Positions 17,206-26,641 are shown, counted from the first letter of the stretch. The stretch is 64,000 bases of DNA from Rudaea sp. 3F27F6 (GCF_005503555.1 NZ_SCNG01000002.1:372001-436000); one strand, 5' to 3'. A program made the numbers and translations. Notes: generated by a model not told the origin, from the letters alone.

Positions 17206-19482
17206 GTGCGCGTTTCGTGCCTTCGTAGTTCGATTGCAAAACCGACCCGCTCCGCTATCGCCGCGGCGCTTTTTCCCGCGGCCTTGCGCGTCTTCGTGCC
17301 GCTCGCCGCAGCCACGGCGGGATCTTCTGTCTTTGCCGCCGACGTCGTGGTCACGCCGAGCAGCGGCAGTGCCTTCGTCGTCAAGGATTCGAGCAATACC
17401 CTCGACCGCGTGCGCGTCAGCGAGAGCGGTCAAGTCTGGATTCCGGTGCTCGCCGGCGGCCCGCAGCAGAACACGCCGGTTTGCTCGGGAGCCGGCGGTG
17501 TGATCGGCCCGTGCGCGCCCGGTGCTATGGGCGTCGGTCCTACCGGCCCCGCCGGTCCCGCAGGCGCAACCGGCCCCGCTGGCCCGGCCGGCGCCACCGG
17601 TCCGACCGGCCCTGCCGGCCCGCCGGGCGGCGGCGGCTCCTTCACCCTGCCGTATTCCGCCGTGCAATCGGCGGCCGGCGCCTTGTTCTCCCTGACCAAC
17701 TCCGGCAGCGGAGACGCCATCGTCGGATCGAGCAGCGGCGCCTTCGGCGTGCGCGGCATCGCTGCGCTGGCGAATACGGCCGGCGTGATCGGGCGCAATA
17801 CCGGGCCCGGCTACGGCGTGCAGGGCCTCGTCGACACCGACACGAGCGGCAACGGCATCGCCGTATTCGGCCAGGTCGGCGCGGCTTCGAGCACCGGGCG
17901 CGCGGGACGCTTCGAAAACATCAATGCCTCCAACACGTCGAATACTTTGGAGGTCGTGACCAACGGGCCCGGCGTCATCGCCGATCACACCCAGGGCAAC
18001 GCCGGTAATTTCTTCGTCAACAATACCAATGGTGTCGGTGCGGGCGTACGCGGAGAGGTCAACAGCATCTTCGGCAACAACGGCACGGCCGGCGTCTACG
18101 GCGTCGCTTCCGGCACCGGCGGTTACGGCGGCTACTTCGAGCACAGCAATGCATCGGGTTTCGGACTCGCGCTCGAAGTGCTGCAAGCCGGTCTCGGCAT
18201 GGCAGCACGCTTCGAGACCGTGCTGCCCACGAATGCCCAGGCCACGATCTACGCGGTGACCGCCGGCCTCGGCAGCGTGGCGCAACTGACCAATACGAAC
18301 AACGCAAACACCGCCAATACGCTGCAAGTCACCACGAACGGCCCCGGCGTTATCGCCGACCACACCCAGGGCAATGCGGGCAATTTCTTCGTCAACAACA
18401 CCAACGGGGTCGGTGCCGGCGTGCGCGGCGAGGTCAACAGCATTTTCGGCAACAACGGCACGGCCGGCGTCTACGGTACCGCGTCCGGCACCGGCGGCTA
18501 CGGCGGCTATTTCGAGCACAGCAATGCATCGGGTTTCGGACTCGCGCTGTTCACCACCAACGCAGGCCTCGGCGTGACAGCCCATTTCGAGACCACCGCC
18601 ACCGCCAACGCGCAGTCCACCGTCGAGATCGCCCAGGCCGGCACGGGAACCGGTTTGAACGTCTACGCCACCAACAATGCCAATACCTCGAATATCGTCA
18701 ACGTGGTCACCAGCGGGCCGGGCGTCATCGCCGACCACAGCCAGGGCAATGCCGGCAATTTCTTCGTCAACAACACCACCAGCGTGGGCGCCGGCGTGCG
18801 CGGCGAAGTCAACACGATCTTCGGCAACAACGGCGCCGCCGGCGTGTACGGAGTCGCTTCGGGCACCGGCGGCTACGCCGGCTATTTCGAGCACACCGAC
18901 AAGACCGGCTTCGGCATCACCTTGCAGGCCATCAGCAACGATCTGGGCACCGTCATGGTCGTGGATCACGAAGGCACCTCGGGCGATTTGGCCATCTTCC
19001 AGACCGGCGGTTTCAACAAGGCGCGCATCGACCGCACCGGCCGCGGTTTCTTCAACGGCGGCACACAGACCGGAGGCGCCGACCTCGCCGAGTTCATTCC
19101 CGTCGAAGGCACCGAGCCGCAGCCCGGCGACGTCGTCGAAATCGACCCGGACCACTCCAATAGTTTCCGTCTTTCCAGCGCAGCGCATTCGGCGCTCGTC
19201 GCCGGCGTGATCTCGACCGACCCGGGCGTGACCATGAATGCGAAGACCGGCGCCGTTGCCGCGGGCCACGGCCCGGCGCTCGCACTCGCAGGGCGCGTGC
19301 CGGTCAAGGTGACCAATGCCAACGGCGCCATCCATATCGGCGACCTGCTCGTCGCTTCGTCGACACCCGGACACGCCATGCGCGGCGGCGATTTCGAGCG
19401 CACCGGCGCGGTGATCGGCAAGGCGCTGGAGAACTTCGACGCCGCCGACGGCAGCATCCAGATGCTGGTCTGGGCACACTGA
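17206..19482 (+). CDS. Secreted repeat protein with short collagen-like segment
   Basis: The GTG at 17206 was chosen because AGGAGA lies 6 bases upstream and a signal peptide follows (hydrophobic stretch ending VFAADVV near residue 46). The protein has 758 residues. After about 55 residues comes a run of some ten Gly-X-X triplets ([16 protein letters not shown]...), then a Gly/Asn/Thr-rich region with three copies of a 125-residue repeat carrying GPGVIADHTQGNAGNFFVNN and GNNGTAGVYG motifs, probably a beta-helical shaft. The C-terminal about 140 residues (from GGADLAEFIPVEG) resemble the end domains of phage tail fibre-like and other trimeric fibre proteins, sometimes annotated with G2-type autoproteolysis; this is a loose resemblance. 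It is likely an extracellular fibre. The next gene starts 8 bases later, so the two are co-transcribed. Confidence 0.8.
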   Translation: MRVSCLRSSIAKPTRSAIAAALFPAALRVFVPLAAATAGSSVFAADVVVTPSSGSAFVVKDSSNTLDRVRVSESGQVWIPVLAGGPQQNTPVCSGAGGVIGPCAPGAMGVGPTGPAGPAGATGPAGPAGATGPTGPAGPPGGGGSFTLPYSAVQSAAGALFSLTNSGSGDAIVGSSSGAFGVRGIAALANTAGVIGRNTGPGYGVQGLVDTDTSGNGIAVFGQVGAASSTGRAGRFENINASNTSNTLEVVTNGPGVIADHTQGNAGNFFVNNTNGVGAGVRGEVNSIFGNNGTAGVYGVASGTGGYGGYFEHSNASGFGLALEVLQAGLGMAARFETVLPTNAQATIYAVTAGLGSVAQLTNTNNANTANTLQVTTNGPGVIADHTQGNAGNFFVNNTNGVGAGVRGEVNSIFGNNGTAGVYGTASGTGGYGGYFEHSNASGFGLALFTTNAGLGVTAHFETTATANAQSTVEIAQAGTGTGLNVYATNNANTSNIVNVVTSGPGVIADHSQGNAGNFFVNNTTSVGAGVRGEVNTIFGNNGAAGVYGVASGTGGYAGYFEHTDKTGFGITLQAISNDLGTVMVVDHEGTSGDLAIFQTGGFNKARIDRTGRGFFNGGTQTGGADLAEFIPVEGTEPQPGDVVEIDPDHSNSFRLSSAAHSALVAGVISTDPGVTMNAKTGAVAAGHGPALALAGRVPVKVTNANGAIHIGDLLVASSTPGHAMRGGDFERTGAVIGKALENFDAADGSIQMLVWAH
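17930..18940 (+). repeat. Three tandem 375-bp coding repeats
   Basis: The same coding segment recurs with anchors at 17971, 18346 and 18721, exactly 375 bases (125 codons) apart. The first 60 codons of each copy are nearly identical in protein; the remainder diverges. Synonymous changes between copies show the duplication is not very recent. Confidence 0.9.
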
Positions 19483-19490
19483 GAACCGCC

Positions 19491-20255
19491 ATGCGCAGCC
19501 TTCTCCGCGGTTCCGCCCTCCTCGCCTGCTCGCTTGCGGTGCCCGCCTTCGCCCAGATCAGTATCGGCGCGGGCTCGGCCGTGCAGTTCGGCGACGCCAC
19601 GATCAACTTCGGCTGCTCGGACCTGTCCATCGCCGGGCAAGCCGGCGCTGCGGCAGGCTCGCTGACCGGCCTGCGCAATTTCAGCGTCGCGCCGGGTGGC
19701 GGTTTCAGCGCGGGCAACGGTCAGATCACCCTCGGCGGCAACTTCGTCAACGGCGGCGCATTCAATGCCGGCGGCGGCGCAGTCGGCATCGTCGATGCGT
19801 GCGGCAGCGGCACCAGTCAACTTTCTGGAGCGACGAATTTCTTTCGCTTCGCGGCCAGCACCAGTACCGGAAAACAGCTGCAACTGCCGGCGAACACGAC
19901 ACAGAGCGTGGCCGGCGCGCTGAGCCTCACCGGCAGCGCGGGCAATCTGCTGCAGGTGCAGAGCACGGCGCCGGGCCAGCGCGCGAATCTCGCCGTCGCT
20001 ACGGGCGCGGCGCAGACCATCGCCTATGTCGCGGCGCGCGACAATGCGGCAACCGCGGCGTCGATTGCGCCGGGCTCGCCCGCGTCGTATTCCTCGGTGG
20101 ACGGCGGCAATCTCATCAACTGGTTCCTCGCCGTCAGCCAAGGTGGGCCGATTCCCGCGCCAGGCCTCGGCCTGCTCGGTCGCCTGCTGTTGCTCGGCGG
20201 CCTCGTCGGCACGGCCTGGCAGGCGGCGAGAAAGCGCCGTCCACGCGGTGTGTAG
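19491..20255 (+). CDS. Small secreted protein with C-terminal sorting-signal-like tail
   Basis: This 254-residue protein has a clear signal peptide (MRSLLRGSALLACSLAVPAF, cleavage AFA-Q near 21), a Gly/Ala/Ser-rich beta-type body with two cysteines in FGCSDL and DACGSG, and a C-terminal tail made of a PIPAP motif, about 20 hydrophobic residues (LGLLGRLLLLGGLVGTAW) and a basic end (KRRPRG). That tripartite tail resembles exosortase-type (PEP/IPTL-CTERM) sorting signals, although the exact consensus is not met. No exosortase gene is in the window. It lies 8 bases after the collagen-like gene and probably works with it at the cell surface. No enzymatic motif was recognised. Confidence 0.75.
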   Translation: MRSLLRGSALLACSLAVPAFAQISIGAGSAVQFGDATINFGCSDLSIAGQAGAAAGSLTGLRNFSVAPGGGFSAGNGQITLGGNFVNGGAFNAGGGAVGIVDACGSGTSQLSGATNFFRFAASTSTGKQLQLPANTTQSVAGALSLTGSAGNLLQVQSTAPGQRANLAVATGAAQTIAYVAARDNAATAASIAPGSPASYSSVDGGNLINWFLAVSQGGPIPAPGLGLLGRLLLLGGLVGTAWQAARKRRPRGV

Positions 20256-20265
20256 CAGATCGTCA

Positions 20266-20293
20266 CGCGGGCAGGCTCACGGGCCTGCCCGCG
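20266..20293. terminator. Hairpin between convergent genes, probable bidirectional terminator
   Basis: A perfect 11-bp stem CGCGGGCAGGC/GCCTGCCCGCG with loop TCACGG lies between the stops of the plus-strand gene at 20255 and the minus-strand kinase at 20313. There is no T run on either side, so the call rests on position and stem strength. Confidence 0.6.
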
Positions 20294-20312
20294 CGATGAA
20301 CGATCCGGCTTG

Positions 20313-23117
20313 CTAGCGCAGCGCCGTCTGACTCCGGCGCATATCGCGGTGCTCACGCGAGGGGCTTCCCTCCGCATCGTAGACCGTGCTCGCCTGCCAC
20401 GCGCGATCCTCCCACTGCTGCGCCTCGTCGAAGTCGCCTGCGGCGGCGAGCGCATCGGCACGGATTCTCTGCAGATAAGGCTCGCGGCGGATGTCGAAAA
20501 AAGCCGTGCGTCCCTTCCACAGATCGAGCGCGCTGGCGCTTTCGCTCAGTGCCGCCGGCACATCTCTATGCATCAGAGCGAGACGCGCCATGCCTCCGTG
20601 TGCGGCGGCGTTGCGCTCGGAGCCGCCGTGTCCCGGACTCTTGTAGAACTGCAGGACCTTGGCGAGTTGAATTTCCGCCTCGGCCGCGTCGCCGCGATCG
20701 AGCAGAAAGCGCGCATAGCGCTCGCGCGCGGTCAGCATCATCATCATTTCGCTCGGCGTCGTCTCGGTGCTTTCCGCAAGCGCGGTTTGAAACAAGGTTC
20801 GCGCCTGCTCGAACCGGCCGAGCCGGTCGTACGCGTCGGCGAGGCGCGCTTGCGCGCGGCGCAAGTCGGCCTTGTGCTCGGGTTTCTTCTCCCAGTAGGC
20901 GACGGCCGGCTCGATCCAGGCCAAAGCCAGGTCCGGACGTCCTTCCGCGGCCAAGGATTTGCCGTAGAGTTCGCGTGCGGACACCGTCGTTTCGTCGGCG
21001 TCGCCGGGCGGCAGCCGCTTCATCGCGCGCTCGAACAAATCGATGGCCTGCGCACGCGCGCCCATATCGAAGATGAGCCCCGCGTTATTGGCGCGCATCG
21101 AGCCGGCGCCGGCATTGCCGGCGCCCCAGCGCCTGGACACCTCGTCGGATTTTTCGAAGGCCGACTCCGACGCCACCGCATCTCCGCTCAACTGCTGCGC
21201 CACCGCCAATCGTTCGTAGAGCGTCTGCAATTCTTCCGCATAGCGATCGGGTTTGTCCTGGACCAGGCGCACAGCTTCGGCGTAGATATCCGCATCGGCG
21301 AGAAGCAGCAGATCGCTCGAGTAGGACGTCAGCTCGCCGACCAGCAGAGAAAGCCCACGCTCGTCGCGATCCGCGCCGCGCACATGTTCCAGCGCGGACC
21401 GCAGCAGTTCACGCCTCGATTTTTCTTCGGCAAAGCGCGCGCCGAGCAGGCGCTCTTGCAGAAGCTTCTCGACCGCCACCAACAAACCCGGTTTCGAGCC
21501 GAGGTGATCGAACAGATCCTGCGTTCGTGTGAGCGCGGCTTCGCAGGCCGGCACGTCGCGTCTGCGGCATGCGAGCGAGGCGGTCTTCAGCGCGCCTTCG
21601 GCGGCGGCGACGCTGTACGGCCCCAAAGTACGCTCCGCGGTTTCGACGACGCGCCGGTTCATGTCCGCGAACAATGCGGTCTCGCCGAGTTGCAGATAAA
21701 TGTCGGAAACGATGCCGAGCAGTTCAATCCTGATCTCGGGATGGTCGGGGAACCGGCTTTCGATTTCCCCGCTCGCGCGATTCAGCAAATCACGCGCCGT
21801 GATCTGGCCGTGCGAGCGGTCCGCATTGGCGCGTGGATCGCTCGCCTTGAACAGTCCGATCAGAAAATTCTTGGTCGCTTCTGCCTGTACGCGCAACGCG
21901 CGCTCGTGGCGCATCGCGATGAGGGCGAAAGCGGTGGCTGCGCAGAGGCCGACTATGCAGACCGCGGCGAGGGTGACGGCCAGCGCATGCCGGCGCAGAA
22001 ATTTGCCGATCCGATAACGCGGCGATTCGCCGACCGCGCGCACCGGCCTGCCGTGCAGATAGCGCACGAGATCGTCGGCCAGCGCGCCGGCGCTCTCGTA
22101 GCGGCGCGACGCCTCCGCGGCCAGCGCCTGCTGGGTGATCTTCTCCAGATCGCCGCGCAGCGCGCGGCGCAGCGAACCTGGCGTCGATTGGCGCGCCGCG
22201 GCTATCGCCGACGCCGCCGGATCGACGTCGAAGCGCAGCGTGTGATGATTCTGCGCCGGTCTCGCACGCTGCCCGCATAGCAATTCGTAGAGCACGGCAC
22301 CGAGCTGATAGACGTCGGTAGCGGTCGTGACCGGGCCGCCATCGCGCTGTTCCGGCGCAGCGTAATCGGGAGTGAAGAACTTGAGTTGCGACTGCGTCTT
22401 CGCTTCGGCGCCGTCGCCGAGCAGCTTGGCAATGCCGAAGTCGAGCAGCTTCACCTGCCCCTCCGCGTCGACGAGGATGTTGGACGGCTTCAAGTCCCGA
22501 TGCACGACGAGGTTGCGATGCGCGTGCTGTACGGCACCGCATACCGTCACGAACAGCTCGATGCGCTGGGCCAGCGTGGCCCGCCGCGCATCGCACCACT
22601 CGGTGATCGGCACGCCATCGACGATTTCCATGGCCAGCCAGGCGCGGCCCGATTCGGTCGCGCCGCCGTCGATCAGCCGCGTGATATGCGGATGCCGCAG
22701 TTGGGCGAGAATCTCGCGCTCGCGGCCGAAGCGGCGCAGGATCTCGTCGGTATCCATGCCGCGCTTGACGATCTTCAGCGCCACCTTATGCCCGGTGACG
22801 CCGCCGATGCGCTCCGCGCAATAGACTTCGCCCATGCCGCCGCGGCCGAGTGGGTGCAGAAGCCGGTACGGGCCGACGACCGTCCCCGTCGCGCTATCGC
22901 CGTCCGCCTGTGCGGCGACGCGGGGCGCGTCGAGGAACCTGTCATCGAGCGACTCGCGTTCGATCAGCATGCGCCGCAGCCATGGCACCGCGGCGGCGTA
23001 CTCGACCGGCAGATTCCCGATCCAGGCGGCGCGCGCGGCCGGCGCGAGGTCGAGCGCCTCGTCGAGGAGGCGCGACAATTCCGGCAACAGCTCGGGCGGG
23101 CAGGAAGCAGAGGTCAT
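20313..23117 (-). CDS. Receptor-type Ser/Thr protein kinase with TPR-like C terminus
   Basis: The 934-residue protein has a PknB-type kinase domain: glycine loop GRGGMGEVY (91-99), ATP-binding K115 in VALKIVKRG, HRDLKPSN (206-213) and DFG (226-228), all intact, so it should be active. An N-terminal region of about 80 residues precedes it. A single transmembrane segment (about 378-401) separates it from a large helical region with TPR-like repeats to the C terminus. The ECF sigma gene lies 119 bases upstream on the same strand. In xanthomonads and planctomycetes this class of sigma factor is often encoded next to such kinases, which suggests that the kinase and sigma factor act in one pathway. 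Its substrates and signal are unknown. Confidence 0.92.
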   Translation of the reverse strand: MTSASCPPELLPELSRLLDEALDLAPAARAAWIGNLPVEYAAAVPWLRRMLIERESLDDRFLDAPRVAAQADGDSATGTVVGPYRLLHPLGRGGMGEVYCAERIGGVTGHKVALKIVKRGMDTDEILRRFGREREILAQLRHPHITRLIDGGATESGRAWLAMEIVDGVPITEWCDARRATLAQRIELFVTVCGAVQHAHRNLVVHRDLKPSNILVDAEGQVKLLDFGIAKLLGDGAEAKTQSQLKFFTPDYAAPEQRDGGPVTTATDVYQLGAVLYELLCGQRARPAQNHHTLRFDVDPAASAIAAARQSTPGSLRRALRGDLEKITQQALAAEASRRYESAGALADDLVRYLHGRPVRAVGESPRYRIGKFLRRHALAVTLAAVCIVGLCAATAFALIAMRHERALRVQAEATKNFLIGLFKASDPRANADRSHGQITARDLLNRASGEIESRFPDHPEIRIELLGIVSDIYLQLGETALFADMNRRVVETAERTLGPYSVAAAEGALKTASLACRRRDVPACEAALTRTQDLFDHLGSKPGLLVAVEKLLQERLLGARFAEEKSRRELLRSALEHVRGADRDERGLSLLVGELTSYSSDLLLLADADIYAEAVRLVQDKPDRYAEELQTLYERLAVAQQLSGDAVASESAFEKSDEVSRRWGAGNAGAGSMRANNAGLIFDMGARAQAIDLFERAMKRLPPGDADETTVSARELYGKSLAAEGRPDLALAWIEPAVAYWEKKPEHKADLRRAQARLADAYDRLGRFEQARTLFQTALAESTETTPSEMMMMLTARERYARFLLDRGDAAEAEIQLAKVLQFYKSPGHGGSERNAAAHGGMARLALMHRDVPAALSESASALDLWKGRTAFFDIRREPYLQRIRADALAAAGDFDEAQQWEDRAWQASTVYDAEGSPSREHRDMRRSQTALR

Positions 23118-23236
23118 CGTCGTACGTTTCGCTTATTCGGGTCAAAACTCCAAACGACAAACGGACGGAAAGACGGCCATACGGCCAGATTCCGCCTCGA
23201 ACGCAGGAACGCGACCGCCAGTCTGGCGGCGATCGG

Positions 23237-23782
23237 TTATTCCGACAGAATTTCGCGCAGCAGCAGGCGCGCCTTGTCCCAGTCGCGGCGTACCGTGCGT
23301 TCGTTGACGCCGAGCGCTTCGGCGATCTCGTTCTCGCTCAGCCCGGCGAAGTAACGCATTTCGACCACTTGGCCGAGGCGTGGCACGCGGGCTTCGAGTT
23401 CACGCAAGGCTTCGTCCAGGCGCACCGGCTCGCTCGTCGCCAGCGCCGCATCGGGGCCGGTTGAAAGCTCGAGCGTCACGTCGCCCGCACCGCCACCGCG
23501 CTTCTGCCGGCCGCGCGCCTTGGCGATATCGACGATGACCGAGCGCATCACTTTGCCGACATAAGCAAAGAACTGACCGCGATGATCCATGCTGAGGTGC
23601 TCGACCGCGGACAGCTTGAGCCAGGACTCGTGCACCAGGGCCGTCGTGTCGATGAGCCGGGCCGAGCCCGAATCGCGGATGCGCAGACGCGCCAGGACTT
23701 TCAGCTCCGCATATATCGCAGGCGACACGAAGCTCGGCAAATCTGCCGGAATCAATTCGTCGCGCGGCGCCTCGCTCAGCAT
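23237..23782 (-). CDS. ECF-type RNA polymerase sigma factor, kinase-associated class
   Basis: The 181-residue protein contains sigma region 2 (ALVHESWLKL ... GQFFAYVGKVMRSVIVDIA) and region 4 (EMRYFAGLSENEIAEALGVN with the ERTVRRDWDKAR recognition helix). Its length and sequence fit the small ECF class (TIGR02999-like, from memory) found beside Ser/Thr kinases. The ATG at 23780-23782 was chosen because it gives the family length and GGGATAGAG lies about 7 bases upstream. The frame is open to 24040, but that extension overlaps the thr leader on the other strand and has no domain. No anti-sigma factor gene was seen; the downstream kinase may take that regulatory role, which is inference. Confidence 0.9.
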   Translation of the reverse strand: MLSEAPRDELIPADLPSFVSPAIYAELKVLARLRIRDSGSARLIDTTALVHESWLKLSAVEHLSMDHRGQFFAYVGKVMRSVIVDIAKARGRQKRGGGAGDVTLELSTGPDAALATSEPVRLDEALRELEARVPRLGQVVEMRYFAGLSENEIAEALGVNERTVRRDWDKARLLLREILSE

Positions 23783-23921
23783 TTTCGCTCTATCCCGGAA
23801 GGCGCGCAGAGAATACTCGAACCGGCCGGGCGCTGCAGCCGCGGAGGGCGGCAATTGCGCGGACCGGCGAAGATCGATAACCCCGCGCCGGGCATGGTTT
23901 GGGCCTTCCGCCGCCGCGTTG

Positions 23922-23950
23922 TTGACAGGCGCTGCCGTATCGGTTCCACT
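23922..23950 (+). promoter_or_regulatory. Putative thr operon promoter
   Basis: A perfect -35 TTGACA (23922-23927) is followed after 17 bases by a weak -10 TCCACT (23945-23950). Transcription would start at or very near the leader ATG at 23957, so the leader message could be almost leaderless. Confidence 0.45.
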
Positions 23951-23956
23951 ACGGCC

Positions 23957-24031
23957 ATGCAGTTCGCCACGACGATTATTATGACGACCACTACCACTAC
24001 CCACGTGGTGCGGTACGTCGTGCGCAGATAG
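23957..24031 (+). CDS. thrL: thr operon leader peptide
   Basis: This 24-codon frame starts with MQFATTIIM and continues with six consecutive Thr codons, then HVVRYVVRR and a stop. It has eight Thr and two Ile codons, the amino acids that signal in the classic thr attenuator, and lies 90 bases before thrA in the same direction. Ribosome stalling on these codons when charged tRNA-Thr or tRNA-Ile is scarce would change the folding of the downstream leader RNA. The peptide is not expected to have a function of its own. No clear ribosome binding site precedes it (ACTACGGCC), which fits the near-leaderless start suggested by the promoter position. Confidence 0.85.
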   Translation: MQFATTIIMTTTTTTHVVRYVVRR

Positions 24032-24051
24032 GTTTCCCAAAGCAAACGGCC

Positions 24052-24117
24052 CCGCACCTCGAAGAGGATGCGGATCGCGCCGCTTCCTCCGGTAGAATGC
24101 CCGGCCCTCCCCGGAGG
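24052..24117 (+). promoter_or_regulatory. thr leader RNA structures, attenuator region
   Basis: Two hairpins lie between thrL and thrA. The first is CCGCACCTC (24052-24060), loop GAA, then GAGG-A-TGCGG (24064-24073), nine pairs with one bulge. The second pairs CCTCCGG (24086-24092) with CCGGAGG (24111-24117), which is the Shine-Dalgarno sequence of thrA. Neither is followed by a T run, so the usual intrinsic terminator is missing; control at translation start or by Rho is possible. Confidence 0.55.
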
Positions 24118-24121
24118 TTCC

Positions 24122-26641
24122 ATGAGTACGCTCGCAAATCCGCCTCTCCCTGCCGCCGCAGTTTCTTCGGCGTCACAACGCATTAATACGTTGACCAACG
24201 TCGCGCACAAGTTCGGCGGCACCTCGATGGCCGACGCGGCACGCATCCGCCACGTCGCCGAGCTGATGCGCGCGCGGCCGGAAACCACGCAGATCGTCGT
24301 CGTCTCGGCCATGTCCGGCGTGACCGACGCCCTGCTCTCGCTCGTGCAGACCGCCGCGACCAACCAGCCCTGGCGCGAAAAATTCGAGGCGCTGCGCAAG
24401 CGCCATCTCGATACCGCGGCGGAGCTGTTTCCGGCGAAGCCCGCGCCGACACACGACTGGCTCAATGCGCGTTTCGACGAACTAGCCAAGGTGCTCGATG
24501 CGATCGCAGTGCTGCGCGGCGCCGGCCAGGGCGTGGCCGAAGCGATCAGCGGCAACGGCGAGGTCTGGTCCTCGTGGCTGCTGCACGCCCTGTTGCAATC
24601 GACCGGCGCGGACTATGCCTGGTGCGATGCGCGCGAGGTGCTCGTCGTGCGCCACGAGGAACTCGGCGTCGCGGTGAACTGGGAAGCCACCGAGGCCAAG
24701 CTCGCACCATGGCGCGAGACGCATCCGTCGACGCGCCTGATCGTCACCGGCTACGTGGCGCGCGACGAAGAAGGCCGCGACACCGTGCTCGGACGCAACG
24801 GCAGCGACTATTCCGGCGCGATTTTCGCCGCGCTGTACGGTTCGGAGGAACTGCATATCTGGACCGACGTCGACGGCGTGCTCAGCGCCGATCCGCGCAT
24901 CGAACCCGAAGCGGTGACTCTGTCGGCGATGAGCTACAACGAAGCCTGCGAGCTCGCCTATTTCGGCGCCAAAGTCATTCATCCGCAGACCATGGCGCCG
25001 GCCATCGCACGCGGCCTGCCGATCCTGATCCGCAACACCTTCCGGCCCGACGTGCCCGGCACGCGCATCGACGCGCTCGGCGACGAAAACGGCCCGGTCA
25101 AAGGGCTGACCCTCGCCCACGGGCTCGCCCTGCTCAACGTCGAAGGTACCGGCATGATCGGCGTGCCGGGCACGGCGGAAAGAGTCTTCGCCGCGCTGCG
25201 CGCCGCGCGCGTGTCGGTCGTGATGATTTCGCAGGGTTCGAGCGAGCATTCGATCTGCTGCGTGGTCAAGCTCGTCGAAGCCGACACCGCGCGCGCCGCG
25301 ATCGAAGGCGCGTTCGCGCGCGAGCTGCACGGCGGCCAGATCAGCGGCGTGCAAGTCGCGCGCGACATCAGCGTGCTCGCCGTGGTCGGCGACCGCATGG
25401 CCGGCGTGCCCGGCGTCGCTGCGCGCCTGTTCGACGCGCTCGCGCGTTCGCGGGTCAACATCCGCGCGATCGCCCAGGGCGCATCCGAGCGCAACATCTC
25501 CGTCGCCATCGCCAACGACCAGGCCACGCTCGCGCTGCGCGCCGCGCATGCCGCGTTCTGGCTGTCGCCGCAGACGATCTCGGTCGGCCTGATCGGACCG
25601 GGCAAGGTCGGTGCCGCCCTGCTCGACCAGATTTCCGCCGCGGCACCGCGCCTGCGCCGCGAATCCGGCCTCGACCTGCGCCTGCGCGCAATCCTCTCGA
25701 CCAAGTACCTGCTCGCCGACGAGCGCGATCTCGGTGCAAACTGGCGCGACCGCGACGCCGACTTCGTCAGCAATGACATCGACGGCTTCATGCGCCATCT
25801 GATCGCGGCGCATCTGCCGCATACGGTGATCCTCGACTGCTCCGGCAGCAACGAGGTCGCGGCGAAATATGCGCAGTGGCTCGCCACGGGCATCCACGTC
25901 ATCACGCCGAACAAACAGGCCGGCGCGGGACCGCTGGAGCGCTACCGCGCAATCCGCGCAGCCGCGGCGCAGGGCGGCGGCCGCTTCCGCTACGAAGCCA
26001 CAGTCGGCGCCGGCCTGCCGGTGATCCAGACCCTGCGCGACCTGATCGACACGGGCGACGAACTCACCGCGGTCGCCGGCATCTTCTCCGGCACGCTGGC
26101 GTGGCTGTTCAACCGTTACGACGGCAGCATCGCCTTCTCGGAACTGATCCGCGAAGCGCATCAGCTCGGCTATACCGAACCGGACCCGCGTGACGATCTT
26201 TCCGGCATCGACGTCGCGCGCAAGCTCGTGATCCTCGCGCGCGAAGCGGGACGCGAACTGTCGCTGGCCGACGTCGCGGTCGAGAATCTTGTGCCTGCAT
26301 CGCTACAGGGCGCGGGGCGCGAAGAATTCATGTCGCGTCTCGCGGAACTCGACGCGCCGATCGCACAGCGCTACGCCGACGCGAAGGCGAAGAACTGCGT
26401 GCTGCGCTACGTCGCCCAACTCGGAAAAGACGGCAAAGCCAGCGTCGGGCTCGTCGAGCTGCCAAGTTCGCACACCTTCGCCAACCTGCAGTTGACCGAC
26501 AACGTCGTGCAGTTCTCGACCAAGCGCTACAACAGCAATCCGATGGTCATCCAGGGCCCCGGCGCGGGGCCGGAAGTCACCGCGGCCGGCGTCTTCGCCG
26601 ACTTGCTGCGCGTCTCCGCCTCGCTCGGTGCGCGCGTATGA
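24122..26641 (+). CDS. thrA: Bifunctional aspartokinase/homoserine dehydrogenase
   Basis: This fused enzyme catalyses the first and third steps from aspartate to threonine. The 839-residue protein has the aspartokinase KFGGTS motif at 30-35, a regulatory central region with ACT-type folds (about 300-460), and a homoserine dehydrogenase half that begins with the NAD(P)-binding [13 protein letters not shown] near 489. The E. coli ThrA is 820 residues; the extra length is mainly an N-terminal extension of about 25 residues. The ATG at 24122 was chosen because GGAGG lies 4 bases upstream; this site is also part of a leader hairpin. The stop overlaps the thrB ATG by four bases. It is the first gene of thrABC and should be feedback-inhibited by threonine, as known for the family. 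Confidence 0.96.
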   Translation: MSTLANPPLPAAAVSSASQRINTLTNVAHKFGGTSMADAARIRHVAELMRARPETTQIVVVSAMSGVTDALLSLVQTAATNQPWREKFEALRKRHLDTAAELFPAKPAPTHDWLNARFDELAKVLDAIAVLRGAGQGVAEAISGNGEVWSSWLLHALLQSTGADYAWCDAREVLVVRHEELGVAVNWEATEAKLAPWRETHPSTRLIVTGYVARDEEGRDTVLGRNGSDYSGAIFAALYGSEELHIWTDVDGVLSADPRIEPEAVTLSAMSYNEACELAYFGAKVIHPQTMAPAIARGLPILIRNTFRPDVPGTRIDALGDENGPVKGLTLAHGLALLNVEGTGMIGVPGTAERVFAALRAARVSVVMISQGSSEHSICCVVKLVEADTARAAIEGAFARELHGGQISGVQVARDISVLAVVGDRMAGVPGVAARLFDALARSRVNIRAIAQGASERNISVAIANDQATLALRAAHAAFWLSPQTISVGLIGPGKVGAALLDQISAAAPRLRRESGLDLRLRAILSTKYLLADERDLGANWRDRDADFVSNDIDGFMRHLIAAHLPHTVILDCSGSNEVAAKYAQWLATGIHVITPNKQAGAGPLERYRAIRAAAAQGGGRFRYEATVGAGLPVIQTLRDLIDTGDELTAVAGIFSGTLAWLFNRYDGSIAFSELIREAHQLGYTEPDPRDDLSGIDVARKLVILAREAGRELSLADVAVENLVPASLQGAGREEFMSRLAELDAPIAQRYADAKAKNCVLRYVAQLGKDGKASVGLVELPSSHTFANLQLTDNVVQFSTKRYNSNPMVIQGPGAGPEVTAAGVFADLLRVSASLGARV

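Noticed and set aside
17113-19479. A 788-codon frame antisense to the second collagen-like gene
   Set aside because: It mirrors the 375-bp repeats of the sense gene and has no signal peptide or domain.
23783-24040. N-terminal extension of the ECF sigma factor to 24040
   Set aside because: It overlaps the thr leader on the other strand and would add 86 residues without domain; the ATG at 23782 gives the family length.
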